The notes: generated from the letters alone by a model not told the origin. 19,843 bases of DNA from Candidatus Bipolaricaulota bacterium (GCA_018609825.1 JAHEOA010000057.1:1-19843), one strand, 5' to 3'; counted from the stretch's first letter, positions 1 through 8,368 are shown. Program-made: numbers and translations.

Positions 1-1
1 C

Positions 2-532
2 ACGTTCGACGACACCGTCTCCGAACGACGCCAGTCCTACATGGACACCATTACCGACAACTCCGCCCAACAGTTGGACGATATCGGCATCGACGTGCTC
101 GACGTGCGCATCCGCCGTGCCGACCTGCCCCAGGCCAACGAGGACGCCGTCTACAGTCGCATGAGCGCCGAGCGTCAGCAGCGGGCCTCCGAGTTGCGCG
201 CCGAGGGCGAGGAGGAAGCGACCCGGATTCGGGCCGAGGCCGACCGTCGCGTCACCGAGCTCATCTCGGAGGCTGAGCGGAAGGCGGAGGAAATCCGCGG
301 CGAGGCCGACGCGGAGGCGCTGCGGATCTACTCCGAGACCTACAGCCAGGATCCCGAGTTCTATCGCTTCTGGCGCACGCTGGAGTCCTATCGGAACACC
401 TTCGACAAGGACAACGGCAGCCGGGTGGTCATGTCGTCGGACTCGGAGTACCTCCGACTGTTCAACCTGACGGAATTGGACTCGATCATGGAGGAGCTCG
501 GCTCCGGCTCCGACGGGCAGGCGTCCAATTGA
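2..532 (+). CDS. hflC: HflC-type SPFH-domain protease modulator, 3' part only
   Basis: The reading frame is open from the left window edge, so only the last 176 residues are present; the first ATG at 41 is internal. The visible part has the end of the SPFH (band 7) domain, with the run DIGIDVLDVRIRRADLP, then a long Ala/Glu/Arg-rich coiled coil (about residues 55-105) and the segment SQDPEFYRFWRTLESY, which is typical of the C-terminal part of HflC. In the family, HflC pairs with HflK as a membrane-anchored periplasm-facing complex that surrounds and restrains the FtsH protease. hflK would be expected just upstream, outside the window. The N-terminal membrane anchor cannot be seen. The stop codon lies 4 nt from the end of the convergent Sir2 gene, so the two transcripts must overlap or end inside each other. 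The C-terminus after the last conserved block is short and Gly/Ser-rich. Confidence 0.9.
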   Translation, partial: TFDDTVSERRQSYMDTITDNSAQQLDDIGIDVLDVRIRRADLPQANEDAVYSRMSAERQQRASELRAEGEEEATRIRAEADRRVTELISEAERKAEEIRGEADAEALRIYSETYSQDPEFYRFWRTLESYRNTFDKDNGSRVVMSSDSEYLRLFNLTELDSIMEELGSGSDGQASN

Positions 533-536
533 CGGA

Positions 537-1298
537 TCAACGATCGGGGAGATCGAGGCCGAGTTCGTCGGCCAGCGCATGGACGACCGAGCCGAGGTCG
601 TCGTGAATGAGCAGATCGGCCAGATCGTCGTACGGCGTCGGGTCGCGGTTGACGATCGCGACCCGCGCGCCGTGGCCCTGGGCCCGCGGCACGAGCCCGG
701 CCACCGGGTGGACCTCCAACGACGACCCGAGCGCAAGCACGAGATCGGCCCGCTCAGCGTCGGCTTGGGCCTCCAGAAACGCCTCCGGCAGCATCTCGCC
801 GAAGAGCACCACGTCCGGCTTGAAAAGCCCACCGCAGCGCTCACAGTGCGGCAACCCTTGGGCCTCGACTTCCTGGAAAACGATCTCGATGGGGGCCGCG
901 TGCCCGCACTCGACACAGACGCCCCGACGATACGTGCCGTGCACTTCCCGGACGGTCACAGAGCCCGCATCGCGATGGAGTCCGTCGATGTTCTGGGTGA
1001 TCACGGACCGGATCGTCCCCTGCCGTTCCAGCTCGGCCAACAGGCGATGTGTTGCGTTCGGCTGAGCGTCTTGGAGCACGCTGAAGCGCCATTTCCAGAA
1101 CGCGTAGAACGCTTCGGGATCCCGGCGGAACCCCTCGACCGAGGCGACGGCCTCGGGATCAACGTGCGTCCACAGCCCGCTGTCCGGACTGCGGAAGTCG
1201 GGAATGCCGGAGTCGGTGGAGACGCCGGCGCCGGTCAGCGCGACGGCGTGCTGCGCCGCGCGCAGTCGCCCGGCCAGTTGACGGATCTCGGCCTTCAT
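537..1298 (-). CDS. Sir2-family NAD-dependent protein deacylase (sirtuin)
   Basis: A 253-aa single-domain sirtuin. NAD-binding motif GAGVSTDSGIPDFR is at residues 23-36 and QNIDGLH at 102-108. The catalytic histidine is H120 in HGT, and a zinc ribbon is formed by C128-C131 and C152-C155. GSSLEVHP and the late VNRDPTPYDD segment complete the Rossmann fold. The family removes acetyl or other acyl groups from lysines using NAD, giving nicotinamide and O-acyl-ADP-ribose. The spacing and the TPYDD segment resemble the bacterial class represented by the Thermotoga enzyme more than the SIRT5-like class; this is by recollection, so substrate preference is open. The start ATG has no convincing Shine-Dalgarno sequence. 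The gene is divergent from the trp-aro operon across about 100 bp and converges on hflC. Confidence 0.93.
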   Translation of the reverse strand: MKAEIRQLAGRLRAAQHAVALTGAGVSTDSGIPDFRSPDSGLWTHVDPEAVASVEGFRRDPEAFYAFWKWRFSVLQDAQPNATHRLLAELERQGTIRSVITQNIDGLHRDAGSVTVREVHGTYRRGVCVECGHAAPIEIVFQEVEAQGLPHCERCGGLFKPDVVLFGEMLPEAFLEAQADAERADLVLALGSSLEVHPVAGLVPRAQGHGARVAIVNRDPTPYDDLADLLIHDDLGSVVHALADELGLDLPDR

Positions 1299-1346
1299 GA
1301 CACGGTTAGGGTAAAGGTAGAGGGCCAGGCGACCAAGCTGGAGCCG

Positions 1347-1375
1347 TTGATCTGGTCAGCCTCGGGACTTAAGAT
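1347..1375 (+). promoter_or_regulatory. Predicted sigma-70-type promoter of the trp-aro operon
   Basis: TTGATC (1347-1352) and TAAGAT (1370-1375) are separated by exactly 17 bp. Each box matches four of six consensus positions. Transcription would start near 1382, leaving an untranslated leader of only about 14-23 nt, depending on which trpF start is used. That is too short for a trp leader peptide, a T-box or a TRAP-type attenuator. This is a pattern-based prediction. Confidence 0.5.
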
Positions 1376-1395
1376 GAGTTTCCTTGGGAGGGAAC

Positions 1396-2082
1396 GTGTC
1401 AGCCATGACCCGAACCAAAATCTGCGGCAACCGAACGCCGAACGACCTCGCCGCCACCCGAGGCGCCGACGCCCAAGGCTTCATCGTCGGCGCCCCGTCC
1501 TCGCCCCGCAACCTCGACCCGGAATGCGCCCGCGCGCTCATGGACTGCGTCGCCCCGTTTACGTCGGCGGTGCTGGTCACGACGACCACGGATCCCACCG
1601 AGATCGCCGATCTCGTCGAAGCCACGGAGCCGAACGCCGTCCAGGTCCACGCCGACGCGTCGCCCCAGGACTTGGGCTGCATCCGCGCCATGCTCCCGCT
1701 CGGCGTCCGACTGATCGGCGTCCTCGGGCTGGCTCGGGACACCGGCCCGCACGCCGTGAAACGGGCCGTCTCGCTGGCCGAAGCGCCCGTCGACGCGTTG
1801 CTCGTCGACACGAAGATCGACGGCCGCAGCGGCGGCACGGGCGCGGCCCATGACTGGACGCTCAGCCGCCGCATTCGGGACGCGATCGCGCCCTGTCCGT
1901 TGATTCTGGCCGGCGGGCTCACGCCGGACAACGTCCGCGAGGCGATCGAGATCGTGCGGCCCTACGCCGTCGACGTGAGCTCCGGCGTCGAAGCGGACGA
2001 GCGCAAGGCCGCCGACCGCGTCACCCGACTTTTGGAGGAGGTCCACGATGGCCGCCAACCGCAGCGCGTCGCCGGCGTCTGA
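1396..2082 (+). CDS. trpF: Phosphoribosylanthranilate isomerase
   Basis: About 225-228 aa, a TIM-barrel enzyme that converts N-(5-phosphoribosyl)anthranilate to CdRP in tryptophan synthesis. Near the N-terminus KICG carries the catalytic cysteine. ALLVDTK carries the catalytic aspartate, followed by the phosphate-binding segments [19 protein letters not shown] and DVSSGVE. Three starts are possible: TTG 1384, GTG 1396 and ATG 1405. GTG is chosen because the Shine-Dalgarno GGAGG at 1387-1391 lies just upstream; ATG 1405 gives the length usual for the family and is a close alternative. The usual VQLHG motif reads VQVHA here, a mild departure. First gene of the operon; its end overlaps the start of trpB by 35 nt, suggesting translational coupling. 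The earlier trp genes (trpE, G, D, C) are not in the window. Confidence 0.92.
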   Translation: MSAMTRTKICGNRTPNDLAATRGADAQGFIVGAPSSPRNLDPECARALMDCVAPFTSAVLVTTTTDPTEIADLVEATEPNAVQVHADASPQDLGCIRAMLPLGVRLIGVLGLARDTGPHAVKRAVSLAEAPVDALLVDTKIDGRSGGTGAAHDWTLSRRIRDAIAPCPLILAGGLTPDNVREAIEIVRPYAVDVSSGVEADERKAADRVTRLLEEVHDGRQPQRVAGV

Positions 2083-3280
2083 GGCCCCTCGGCGCCTGAG
2101 CGCCTGGCCACACGACGGCCATTTCGGCCGCTTCGGCGGTCGATTCGCGCCCGAAATTCTCATGCCGGCGCTGGGCCAACTGGACGAGGCCTTCCGGGAT
2201 GCCCAAGCGTCGGATCGGTTCCAGCGCGAGCTCCGGCGATATCTGAGCGACTACGCCGGGCGACCGACGCCGCTGTACCACGCCAAGCGGCTCACCGAGC
2301 ACGCCGGCGGCGCGCGGATCTATCTCAAGCGGGAGGACCTCGTCCACGGCGGCGCCCACAAGCTGAACAACGCGCTCGGCCAGGCACTGCTCGCCAAGCA
2401 CATGGGCAAGTCCCGGCTCATCGCCGAGACGGGCGCAGGCCAGCACGGCGTGGCGACCGCCATGGTCGGCGCCGCGCTCGGCATGACCGTGGACGTCTTC
2501 ATGGGGCGCGTCGACATGCAACGCCAGCAGCCCAACGTCTATCGCATGGCGCTCATGGGCGCGAACGTGCGCCCCGTCGAGGGCGGCTCGGGGACGCTCA
2601 AGGACGCCATCAACGAGGCCATGCGCGACTGGGCGGCCAACGTCCGCGAGGCCCACTACGTCATCGGCTCCGTCGTCGGGCCGCATCCGTTCCCCTGGAT
2701 CGTCCGCGAGTTCCAGCGCGTCATCGGCGAGGAGATCAAGGGCCAAATGCTGCGCCAAGAGCGCCGACTGCCCGATCTCGTCGTCGCCTGCGTCGGCGGC
2801 GGCAGCAACGCCCTCGGCACGTTCTATCCGTTCGTGGACGACGACGAGGTCCAGCTCCTCGGCGTCGAGGCCGGCGGCTCCGATCAGGGGCACGCGGCTC
2901 CCCTGGCCCACGGGCGCGTCGGCGTGCTCCACGGGGCCAAGAGCTACGTCATGCAGGACGAGTGGGGCCAGATCCAGGGGACGCACAGCATCTCCGCCGG
3001 GCTCGACTACCCCTCCGTCGGCCCCGAGCACGCGCTCTATCGCGATTCCGGACGCGTCCACTACGTCGCCGCCGACGACGCCGACGCCATGGAGGGCTTT
3101 CGGCGGCTGTCGGAGCTGGAAGGCACGCTCCCCGCGCTGGAGCCGGCCCATGCTGTCCCCGTCGCCATCGACAAGGCCAAACAGTTGGGACGGGACGGGC
3201 TCGTGGTGCTGACGCTGTCCGGGCGCGGGGACAAGGACCTCGACACGGTGCGGCAATACGACCATGACTCGGCTTCCTGA
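2048..3280 (+). CDS. trpB: Tryptophan synthase beta chain
   Basis: A 410-aa PLP enzyme that joins indole and serine to give tryptophan, working as an alpha2-beta2 complex with TrpA. The PLP lysine is K105 in HKLNNALGQ, the catalytic glutamate is E127 in AETGAGQHG, and the PLP-phosphate loop GGGSN is at 250-254. [10 protein letters not shown] near the N-terminus and the [10 protein letters not shown] segment are typical of the ordinary TrpB1 type that needs TrpA, as opposed to the stand-alone TrpB2 type. The N-terminal extension before HFGRFGGRF is about 25 residues and rich in Ala, Ser and Pro. A strong GGAGGAGGT ribosome-binding site sits inside the end of trpF, just before ATG 2048. The 3' end overlaps trpA by 17 nt. 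Confidence 0.97.
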   Translation: MAANRSASPASEAPRRLSAWPHDGHFGRFGGRFAPEILMPALGQLDEAFRDAQASDRFQRELRRYLSDYAGRPTPLYHAKRLTEHAGGARIYLKREDLVHGGAHKLNNALGQALLAKHMGKSRLIAETGAGQHGVATAMVGAALGMTVDVFMGRVDMQRQQPNVYRMALMGANVRPVEGGSGTLKDAINEAMRDWAANVREAHYVIGSVVGPHPFPWIVREFQRVIGEEIKGQMLRQERRLPDLVVACVGGGSNALGTFYPFVDDDEVQLLGVEAGGSDQGHAAPLAHGRVGVLHGAKSYVMQDEWGQIQGTHSISAGLDYPSVGPEHALYRDSGRVHYVAADDADAMEGFRRLSELEGTLPALEPAHAVPVAIDKAKQLGRDGLVVLTLSGRGDKDLDTVRQYDHDSAS

Positions 3281-4088
3281 GACGTTCCGGACGCTCGCCC
3301 ACAACGGCGATGGAGCGCTCATCGGCTACCTCATGGCCGGGGATCCTTCGCTGGATCAATGCGCCCGTTACGCCGAGGCGCTGATGGCGGGCGGGGTCGA
3401 CGTGCTGGAGCTGGGAATGCCGTTCTCCGATCCCATCGCCGACGGCCCCACCATCCAGGCCGCCGACGTGCGCGCCATCGAGGCCGGCACGACGCCGGAG
3501 GCGATCTTCGAGCTGGTCACACGCCTCCGCACGTCGTCCCACGGAGCGTCGGTGCCGATCGTGCTCATGACCTACTACACGCCGATCTTCGCCCTGGGCG
3601 AGGCGGCCTTCGCGCGCAACGCCCAGCAAGCCGGCATCGACGGGGTCATCGTGCCCGACCTGCCCGTCGAGGAATCCGACGCATGGCTCCAGGCCGCCCG
3701 TCAGGCCGAGTTGGACACGATCTTTCTGGCGACGCCCGAGACCGACAATCGCCGCCTGGCGCGGCTCGCGGACGAGACGAGCGGCTTCCTCTATTTGGTC
3801 GGTCGCTACGGCGTCACGGGCGCCCGCGCACAGCTCGACGCCCACATCGCCAAGCTGATCGGGCAGACGCGCGAGCATATCCCATCCGAGCTGCCCATCG
3901 CGGTCGGGTTCGGGCTCTCCGAGCCGGACCACGTCCGGGACGTCATCCAGGCCGGCGCGCAGGGCGCCATCGTCGGCAGCGCCATCGTCTCGCGGGTCGC
4001 CGATGGGCACTCGCCCGATTCCCTGCAGAGCTTCGTTCAGGACCTGAAGGCGGCCACGCGATCCTCCCATGCAGCGCCCGCCCAGTGA
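3264..4088 (+). CDS. trpA: Tryptophan synthase alpha chain
   Basis: A 274-aa TIM-barrel lyase that cleaves indole-3-glycerol phosphate to indole and glyceraldehyde-3-phosphate and channels the indole to TrpB. The catalytic pair falls at E49 ([11 protein letters not shown]) and D60 (IADGPTIQ), the same numbers as in the Salmonella enzyme. [18 protein letters not shown] and [11 protein letters not shown] follow in the expected order, and GAIVGSAIV is the phosphate-binding end. The usual Thr of YLTAGDP is replaced by Met (YLMAGDP). The start ATG lies inside the end of trpB and the stop lies inside aroK (20-nt overlap), so translation of the three is probably coupled. Confidence 0.96.
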   Translation: MTRLPETFRTLAHNGDGALIGYLMAGDPSLDQCARYAEALMAGGVDVLELGMPFSDPIADGPTIQAADVRAIEAGTTPEAIFELVTRLRTSSHGASVPIVLMTYYTPIFALGEAAFARNAQQAGIDGVIVPDLPVEESDAWLQAARQAELDTIFLATPETDNRRLARLADETSGFLYLVGRYGVTGARAQLDAHIAKLIGQTREHIPSELPIAVGFGLSEPDHVRDVIQAGAQGAIVGSAIVSRVADGHSPDSLQSFVQDLKAATRSSHAAPAQ

Positions 4089-4617
4089 GGCCGCGGGCCC
4101 GATCTATCTCATGGGGATGATGGGATCGGGCAAGACGACGCTGGGCCGCTCGCTGGCTCGAGAACTCGGACGCCGGTTTGTCGACCTCGACGCTCGAATC
4201 GAACGGCGCGCGGGGTTGACGATGCCGGAGATCTTCGCGCGGTACGGCGAATCCCGCTTTCGGGACCTCGAATCAGCAACGCTTGTCGAGCTGCACGCGC
4301 ATCGCGATCTGGTGGTGGCCCTCGGCGGCGGGACGCCGTTGCGCGCCACCAACCGTCGGATGCTGCACAATAGCGGCTGCGTCGTCTATCTGCGCGCCCG
4401 GCCGGCGACGCTCGCCCATCGGCTTCCCCAGCACACGGAGCGTCCGCTCTTGCGCGAGGCGGACGACCCCGAGGCGACGCTCGCCGAGCTGCTCGCCGAG
4501 CGCGAGCCGCTCTACGGGGAGGTCGCCGACGTGGTGATCGACAACGAGGGCGACGAAGGCGTCGCCGTTCAGGCGCTGATTCGTACGTTGCAAGCCGGGG
4601 GCTGGCTGGCGCCATGA
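4069..4617 (+). CDS. aroK: Shikimate kinase
   Basis: A 182-aa P-loop kinase that phosphorylates shikimate at the 3-hydroxyl with ATP. The Walker A motif is GMMGSGKT (16-23). Shikimate-binding residues are D41 in VDLDARIE, R65 in SRFRDLE and the triple glycine 86-88 in ALGGGTPLR. The lid region HTERPLL follows. The length is normal for the family. The start ATG lies within trpA, and the stop overlaps the aroB start in an ATGA arrangement. Sitting between trpA and aroB, it links the chorismate pathway to tryptophan synthesis. Confidence 0.95.
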   Translation: MQRPPSEAAGPIYLMGMMGSGKTTLGRSLARELGRRFVDLDARIERRAGLTMPEIFARYGESRFRDLESATLVELHAHRDLVVALGGGTPLRATNRRMLHNSGCVVYLRARPATLAHRLPQHTERPLLREADDPEATLAELLAEREPLYGEVADVVIDNEGDEGVAVQALIRTLQAGGWLAP

Positions 4618-5702
4618 CGACGATTCCCGTGGAGCTCGCCGAGCGGCGCTACGACGTCACGGTGGCCTCCGGAGCGATCGATCGATTCGGCGCGATCTGG
4701 GCCGAGCTCAACCTGGGGCCGACCGCCGCCATCGTCACCGACAAGACCGTGGAGAAGCACCACGGACCCCGGGTGCTGGAGACGCTGCGCGGGGCCGGGG
4801 TCGACGCCCAGCTGATCCCGGTCCCGCCGGGCGAGTCGAGCAAGTCCTGGCAGTGGGCCGATCGGCTCTACACGCGCCTCGCCTGGGCCGAGTTCGATCG
4901 CAGCGCCACGGTGGTGGCGTTGGGCGGCGGCGTCGTCGGCGACCTGGCCGGCTTCGTCGCCGCGACCTACATGCGCGGGATCGACTGGATCGCGGTCCCG
5001 ACGACGCTGTTGGCCCAAGTGGACGCGGCCATCGGCGGCAAGACCGGCATCAACCATCGGCTGGGGAAGAACCTGGTCGGCGCGTTCCATCACCCGCGCG
5101 CGGTGGTCAGCGATCCCGAGCTGCTCCGTACGCTCGACCGGCGCCAGCTCTCCAACGGCCTTGCCGAAATCGTCAAGTACGGCCTGATCGACGATCCGGA
5201 GCTGTTGAACTGGGCCGAGCGCGTGCTCCAGGGCGACGAGCTCACGAACGTGGACGCCCTCACCCCGCTGATCGAGCGCTCGGCCGCGATCAAAAGCGCC
5301 ATCGTGGCCCGCGACGAGCGCGAGGCCAGCGGCGAGCGGGCGCTGCTCAACTTCGGGCACACGCTCGGCCACGCGCTCGAAGCGGCGACCGACTACGGGA
5401 CGTTTTTGCACGGGGAGGCCGTCGTCTGGGGCATGCGGGGCGAGGCGTGGATCGCGCATCGGCGGGGCCTTTTGACGGACGACGAGGGAAAACGCATCGA
5501 TCAGCTATTGGCGGCCTTCGCGGTGCCGCCGTGGCCACAGCATCTTGACATCGACGAGATCATCGCGTATGTTCGTCGGGACAAAAAGGCCCACGCAGGC
5601 GGCATCCGGTGTGTCCTGCTGGAGTCAATCGGCCGCGGACGCCTCGTCGCCATCGACGAGGCGGAAGCTCGGGAAGCCGTAGCGCATATCGCCACGCGAT
5701 AG
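4614..5702 (+). CDS. aroB: 3-dehydroquinate synthase
   Basis: A 362-aa enzyme that cyclises DAHP to 3-dehydroquinate, the second step of the shikimate pathway, using NAD and a divalent metal. NAD-binding ALGGGVVGDLAGF starts near residue 102, and PTTLLAQVDAAIGGKTG contains K143. The metal ligands are E185 (LAEIVKYG), H249 (GHTLGH) and H266 (LHGEAV). Length is typical. It overlaps aroK by 4 nt and is followed after 14 nt by aroQ, so steps 2 and 3 of the pathway sit side by side; aroE, aroA and aroC are not in the window. Confidence 0.97.
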   Translation: MTTIPVELAERRYDVTVASGAIDRFGAIWAELNLGPTAAIVTDKTVEKHHGPRVLETLRGAGVDAQLIPVPPGESSKSWQWADRLYTRLAWAEFDRSATVVALGGGVVGDLAGFVAATYMRGIDWIAVPTTLLAQVDAAIGGKTGINHRLGKNLVGAFHHPRAVVSDPELLRTLDRRQLSNGLAEIVKYGLIDDPELLNWAERVLQGDELTNVDALTPLIERSAAIKSAIVARDEREASGERALLNFGHTLGHALEAATDYGTFLHGEAVVWGMRGEAWIAHRRGLLTDDEGKRIDQLLAAFAVPPWPQHLDIDEIIAYVRRDKKAHAGGIRCVLLESIGRGRLVAIDEAEAREAVAHIATR

Positions 5703-5716
5703 TCGCCCTCGACGTC

Positions 5717-6151
5717 ATGGAACGGATCATCATCTTGCACGGCCCCAATCTCAATCTGCTCGGCGACCGGGACCCGGACGTCTACGGCAGCGCGTCGCTG
5801 GCCGAGATCAACGAGCGCTTATCCGAACGGGCCGAGGCCATGGGCCTTCACGTGCGCTTTCTCCAGTCCAATCACGAGGGCGAGCTCATCGACGCTCTGC
5901 ATCGGGAGCGCCATTGGGCCGACGGCGTCGTCATCAACCCCGGCGCGCTGACCCACTACAGCTACGCGCTGCGGGATGCCATCGAGGCGATCGGGCTGCC
6001 CACCGCGGAGGTCCATCTGACTGATATCCATCATCGCGAAGCCTTCCGGCGCGTGTCAGTATTGAAAGATGTGTGCGCCACGCAAGTGAGCGGCAAAGGC
6101 GCGCAAAGCTATGTGGAAGCGATGCAAAGACTCCGGAGCGAAGACAGTTGA
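5717..6151 (+). CDS. aroQ: 3-dehydroquinate dehydratase, type II
   Basis: A 144-aa small dehydratase (dodecamer in the family) that turns 3-dehydroquinate into 3-dehydroshikimate by anti elimination. HGPNLNLLG at 8-16 is the family signature. The catalytic pair is R18 and Y23 (RDPDVYG), with N74 and H80 in INPGALTHYS and E98/H100 in EVHLTDIH. The ATG at 5717 is chosen because the signature begins eight residues in; the frame is open further upstream, but only as overlap with aroB. The gene encodes the type II enzyme, unrelated in fold to type I AroD. It is the last gene of the trp-aro operon; no hairpin terminator is evident after it, and the next promoter overlaps its stop codon. Confidence 0.96.
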   Translation: MERIIILHGPNLNLLGDRDPDVYGSASLAEINERLSERAEAMGLHVRFLQSNHEGELIDALHRERHWADGVVINPGALTHYSYALRDAIEAIGLPTAEVHLTDIHHREAFRRVSVLKDVCATQVSGKGAQSYVEAMQRLRSEDS

Positions 6152-6176
6152 ATTCCATCGGATAACCTGCTAGACT
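6148..6176 (+). promoter_or_regulatory. Predicted sigma-70-type promoter before the small RHH gene
   Basis: TTGAAT (6148-6153, overlapping the aroQ stop) and TAGACT (6171-6176) are separated by 17 bp. A start near 6183 would give an approximately 100-nt leader before the RHH gene. The same transcript could run on into the tRNA cluster. Confidence 0.4.
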
Positions 6177-6280
6177 CCGGCGGCCATCCGAGGCGAGCAA
6201 CCGCGTCGTCATACACTCGAGAACGGGCGCGATGGCGTGCCCGCCGACGGAGTGACCACGCAGGAGGTGACCCGGCACGC

Positions 6281-6445
6281 ATGGACAAGCTGAGCATCTA
6301 TGTGCCCCAAGACAAGCGACAGCACGAGCCGATCGAGCGATTGACCCGGCTGGCGAAGGACCGCGACCGCTCGGTGAACTATCTGGTGGTCCAGGCGATC
6401 CTCGACTTCGTCGAACGCGAGGAGGACAAGGATAAGGGCAAATAG
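6281..6445 (+). CDS. Small ribbon-helix-helix (CopG-like) DNA-binding protein
   Basis: A 54-aa protein whose start is fixed by a near-perfect Shine-Dalgarno sequence, AGGAGGTGA at 6262-6270, 10 nt before the ATG. The N-terminal strand KLSIYVPQD is followed by helix EPIERLTRLAKDRDRS and helix VNYLVVQAILDFVERE, the beta-alpha-alpha pattern of MetJ/Arc/CopG regulators. The serine before VNYLV is typical of the turn between the two helices. The tail is a charged DKDKGK. Such proteins bind DNA as dimers through the beta strand. No toxin gene lies beside it, so it is more likely a stand-alone regulator than an antitoxin. It sits between the trp-aro operon and tRNA-Thr, with its stop 47 nt before the tRNA. 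Its target is unknown; the nearby promoters are candidates. Confidence 0.75.
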   Translation: MDKLSIYVPQDKRQHEPIERLTRLAKDRDRSVNYLVVQAILDFVEREEDKDKGK

Positions 6446-6450
6446 ACGCC

Positions 6451-6479
6451 TTGCAACCGGCCTGACCAGGGGCTAACAT
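6451..6479 (+). promoter_or_regulatory. Predicted promoter of the tRNA-Thr(TGT)/tRNA-Tyr unit
   Basis: TTGCAA (6451-6456) and TAACAT (6474-6479) with a 17-bp spacer. Initiation would fall near 6486, about 7 nt before the mature tRNA 5' end. Its -35 box begins TTGC, like the other two tRNA promoters in this window. Confidence 0.45.
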
Positions 6480-6492
6480 GGCGCGTGGTCCC

Positions 6493-6565
6493 GCCGGCGT
6501 AGCTCAGTCGGGAGAGCAGCGGTTTTGTAAACCGCAGGTCGGGGGTTCGAATCCCTCCGCCGGCT
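6493..6565 (+). tRNA. tRNA-Thr, anticodon TGT
   Basis: Full cloverleaf: acceptor GCCGGCG pairs with CGCCGGC, the D-stem is GCTC/GAGC, the anticodon stem GCGGT/ACCGC encloses loop TTTGTAA (anticodon TGT), and GGTTCGAATCC marks the T-loop. The discriminator base T is followed by CCC, so the CCA end is not encoded and must be added enzymatically, unlike in the other tRNAs here. Confidence 0.97.
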
Positions 6566-6576
6566 CCCCGGGCGTT

Positions 6577-6661
6577 GGAGGGGTACCGAAGCGGACAAAC
6601 GGGGCGGACTGTAAATCCGTTGGCTCAGCCTTCGAGGGTTCGAATCCCTCCCCCTCCACCA
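6577..6661 (+). tRNA. tRNA-Tyr, anticodon GTA
   Basis: Class II tRNA with a long variable arm. Acceptor GGAGGGG pairs with CCCCTCC; the anticodon stem GCGGA/TCCGT encloses loop CTGTAAA (anticodon GTA). The 3' CCA is encoded (6659-6661). It starts 11 nt after tRNA-Thr(TGT), so the two are probably cotranscribed. Confidence 0.97.
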
Positions 6662-6664
6662 GGT

Positions 6665-6693
6665 TTGCCGCGGCCCGAGCGGTGGGCTATAAT
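6665..6693 (+). promoter_or_regulatory. Predicted strong promoter of tRNA-Thr(GGT)-tuf
   Basis: TTGCCG (6665-6670), a 17-bp spacer and a perfect TATAAT (6688-6693). The start would fall near 6700, 6 nt before the tRNA. It lies in the gap where many bacteria carry tRNA-Gly, and would give tuf its own strong transcription. Confidence 0.6.
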
Positions 6694-6705
6694 ATGGGCC
6701 CTTAT

Positions 6706-6780
6706 GCCCGTGTAGCTCAGTGGTAGAGCGCTACCTTGGTAAGGTAGAGGCCGCCGGTTCGACCCCGGCCGCGGGCTCCA
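6706..6780 (+). tRNA. tRNA-Thr, anticodon GGT
   Basis: Acceptor GCCCGTG pairs with CGCGGGC, including one T-G wobble. The anticodon stem CTACC/GGTAG encloses loop TTGGTAA (anticodon GGT). The T-loop GGTTCGACC is present and CCA is encoded at 6778-6780. It lies 93 nt upstream of tuf, the usual tRNA-Thr/tuf neighbour arrangement. The spacer to tuf contains an imperfect GC-rich hairpin (about 6796-6827) and then a T-rich stretch before the tuf ribosome-binding site. Confidence 0.97.
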
Positions 6781-6873
6781 CAATAGGCCAGACAGGCCGG
6801 TGCGGCGCAGCTTCGCGACGCTCGGCCGTGACGTATTTTCTATCTATTCTGCTGACCAAGGAGGGTGCGGCTA

Positions 6874-8073
<1,200 letters not shown>

Positions 8074-8117
8074 CCCTCGAGTGGGATAGAGTCTGAGGAA
8101 CGGAATCGAGGCCCCCA

Positions 8118-8267
8118 ATGCCGGCTGAACAGGTGACGCTGGCGTGCACGGAGTGTCGTCGGCGCAACTATCACACGACGAAGAACCCGAAGAACGCTCG
8201 CGGTAAGCTGGAACTGAACAAGTTTTGCCGGTGGTGCCGCACGCACACGCCGCACCGCGAAGTGTAG
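8118..8267 (+). CDS. rpmG: Large-subunit ribosomal protein bL33
   Basis: A 49-aa protein with two CxxC pairs, C10-C13 (CTEC) and C37-C40 (CRWC), so it is the zinc-binding form. [10 protein letters not shown] and [11 protein letters not shown] are the family core. GAGG at 8108-8111 lies 6 nt before the ATG. Its place between tuf and tRNA-Trp/secE matches the order common in bacteria. Zinc-bearing bL33 forms are often swapped for zinc-free copies under zinc starvation; no second copy is visible here. Confidence 0.95.
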   Translation: MPAEQVTLACTECRRRNYHTTKNPKNARGKLELNKFCRWCRTHTPHREV

Positions 8268-8289
8268 CCCGCGACAGCGCCACGGCCGC

Positions 8290-8322
8290 GCGATCGCCAG
8301 GCGATGGCAAGGCGATCGCAAG
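8290..8322 (+). repeat. Three tandem 11-bp direct repeats upstream of tRNA-Trp
   Basis: Units are GCGATCGCCAG (8290-8300), GCGATGGCAAG (8301-8311) and GCGATCGCAAG (8312-8322). The outer copies also form a perfect 9-bp inverted repeat, GCGATCGCC against GGCGATCGC (8290-8298 with 8311-8319), with a 12-nt loop. No T-tract follows, so this is not a classic terminator. The 11-bp period is close to one helical turn, which would suit stacked protein binding. It lies about 20 bp upstream of the predicted -35 box of tRNA-Trp. Confidence 0.6.
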
Positions 8323-8339
8323 ACCCGTTTGCGCCCGGC

Positions 8340-8368
8340 TTGCAGATCGGACGCCCGAGCCGTACGCT
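8340..8368 (+). promoter_or_regulatory. Predicted promoter of tRNA-Trp-secE-nusG
   Basis: TTGCAG (8340-8345) and TACGCT (8363-8368) with a 17-bp spacer. Initiation near 8375 is 5 nt before the tRNA. The -10 box is weak (three of six), but the geometry matches the two other tRNA promoters in the window. Confidence 0.35.

Noticed and set aside
1299..1337. A minus-strand promoter for the Sir2 gene (TTGGTC-17-TACCCT)
   Set aside because: Both boxes match the consensus only at three of six positions; too weak to list as a feature, though a near-leaderless start would follow if it were real.
1299..1404. A trp leader peptide, T-box or TRAP attenuator before trpF
   Set aside because: The predicted start near 1382 leaves too little RNA, and no Trp-codon run, T-box core or terminator hairpin is visible.
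579..1853. A 424-codon plus-strand frame crossing the Sir2 gene and running into trpF
   Set aside because: It is antisense to a clear sirtuin and then out of frame with trpF; the composition is that of a shadow frame.
5609..5716. A longer AroQ starting within aroB
   Set aside because: The type II dehydratase signature starts eight residues after the ATG at 5717, the normal family position; the extension is only aroB read in another frame.
6662..6705. A degenerate tRNA-Gly in the gap before tRNA-Thr(GGT)
   Set aside because: The gap is only 44 nt, shows no T-loop or acceptor complement, and is better read as a promoter.
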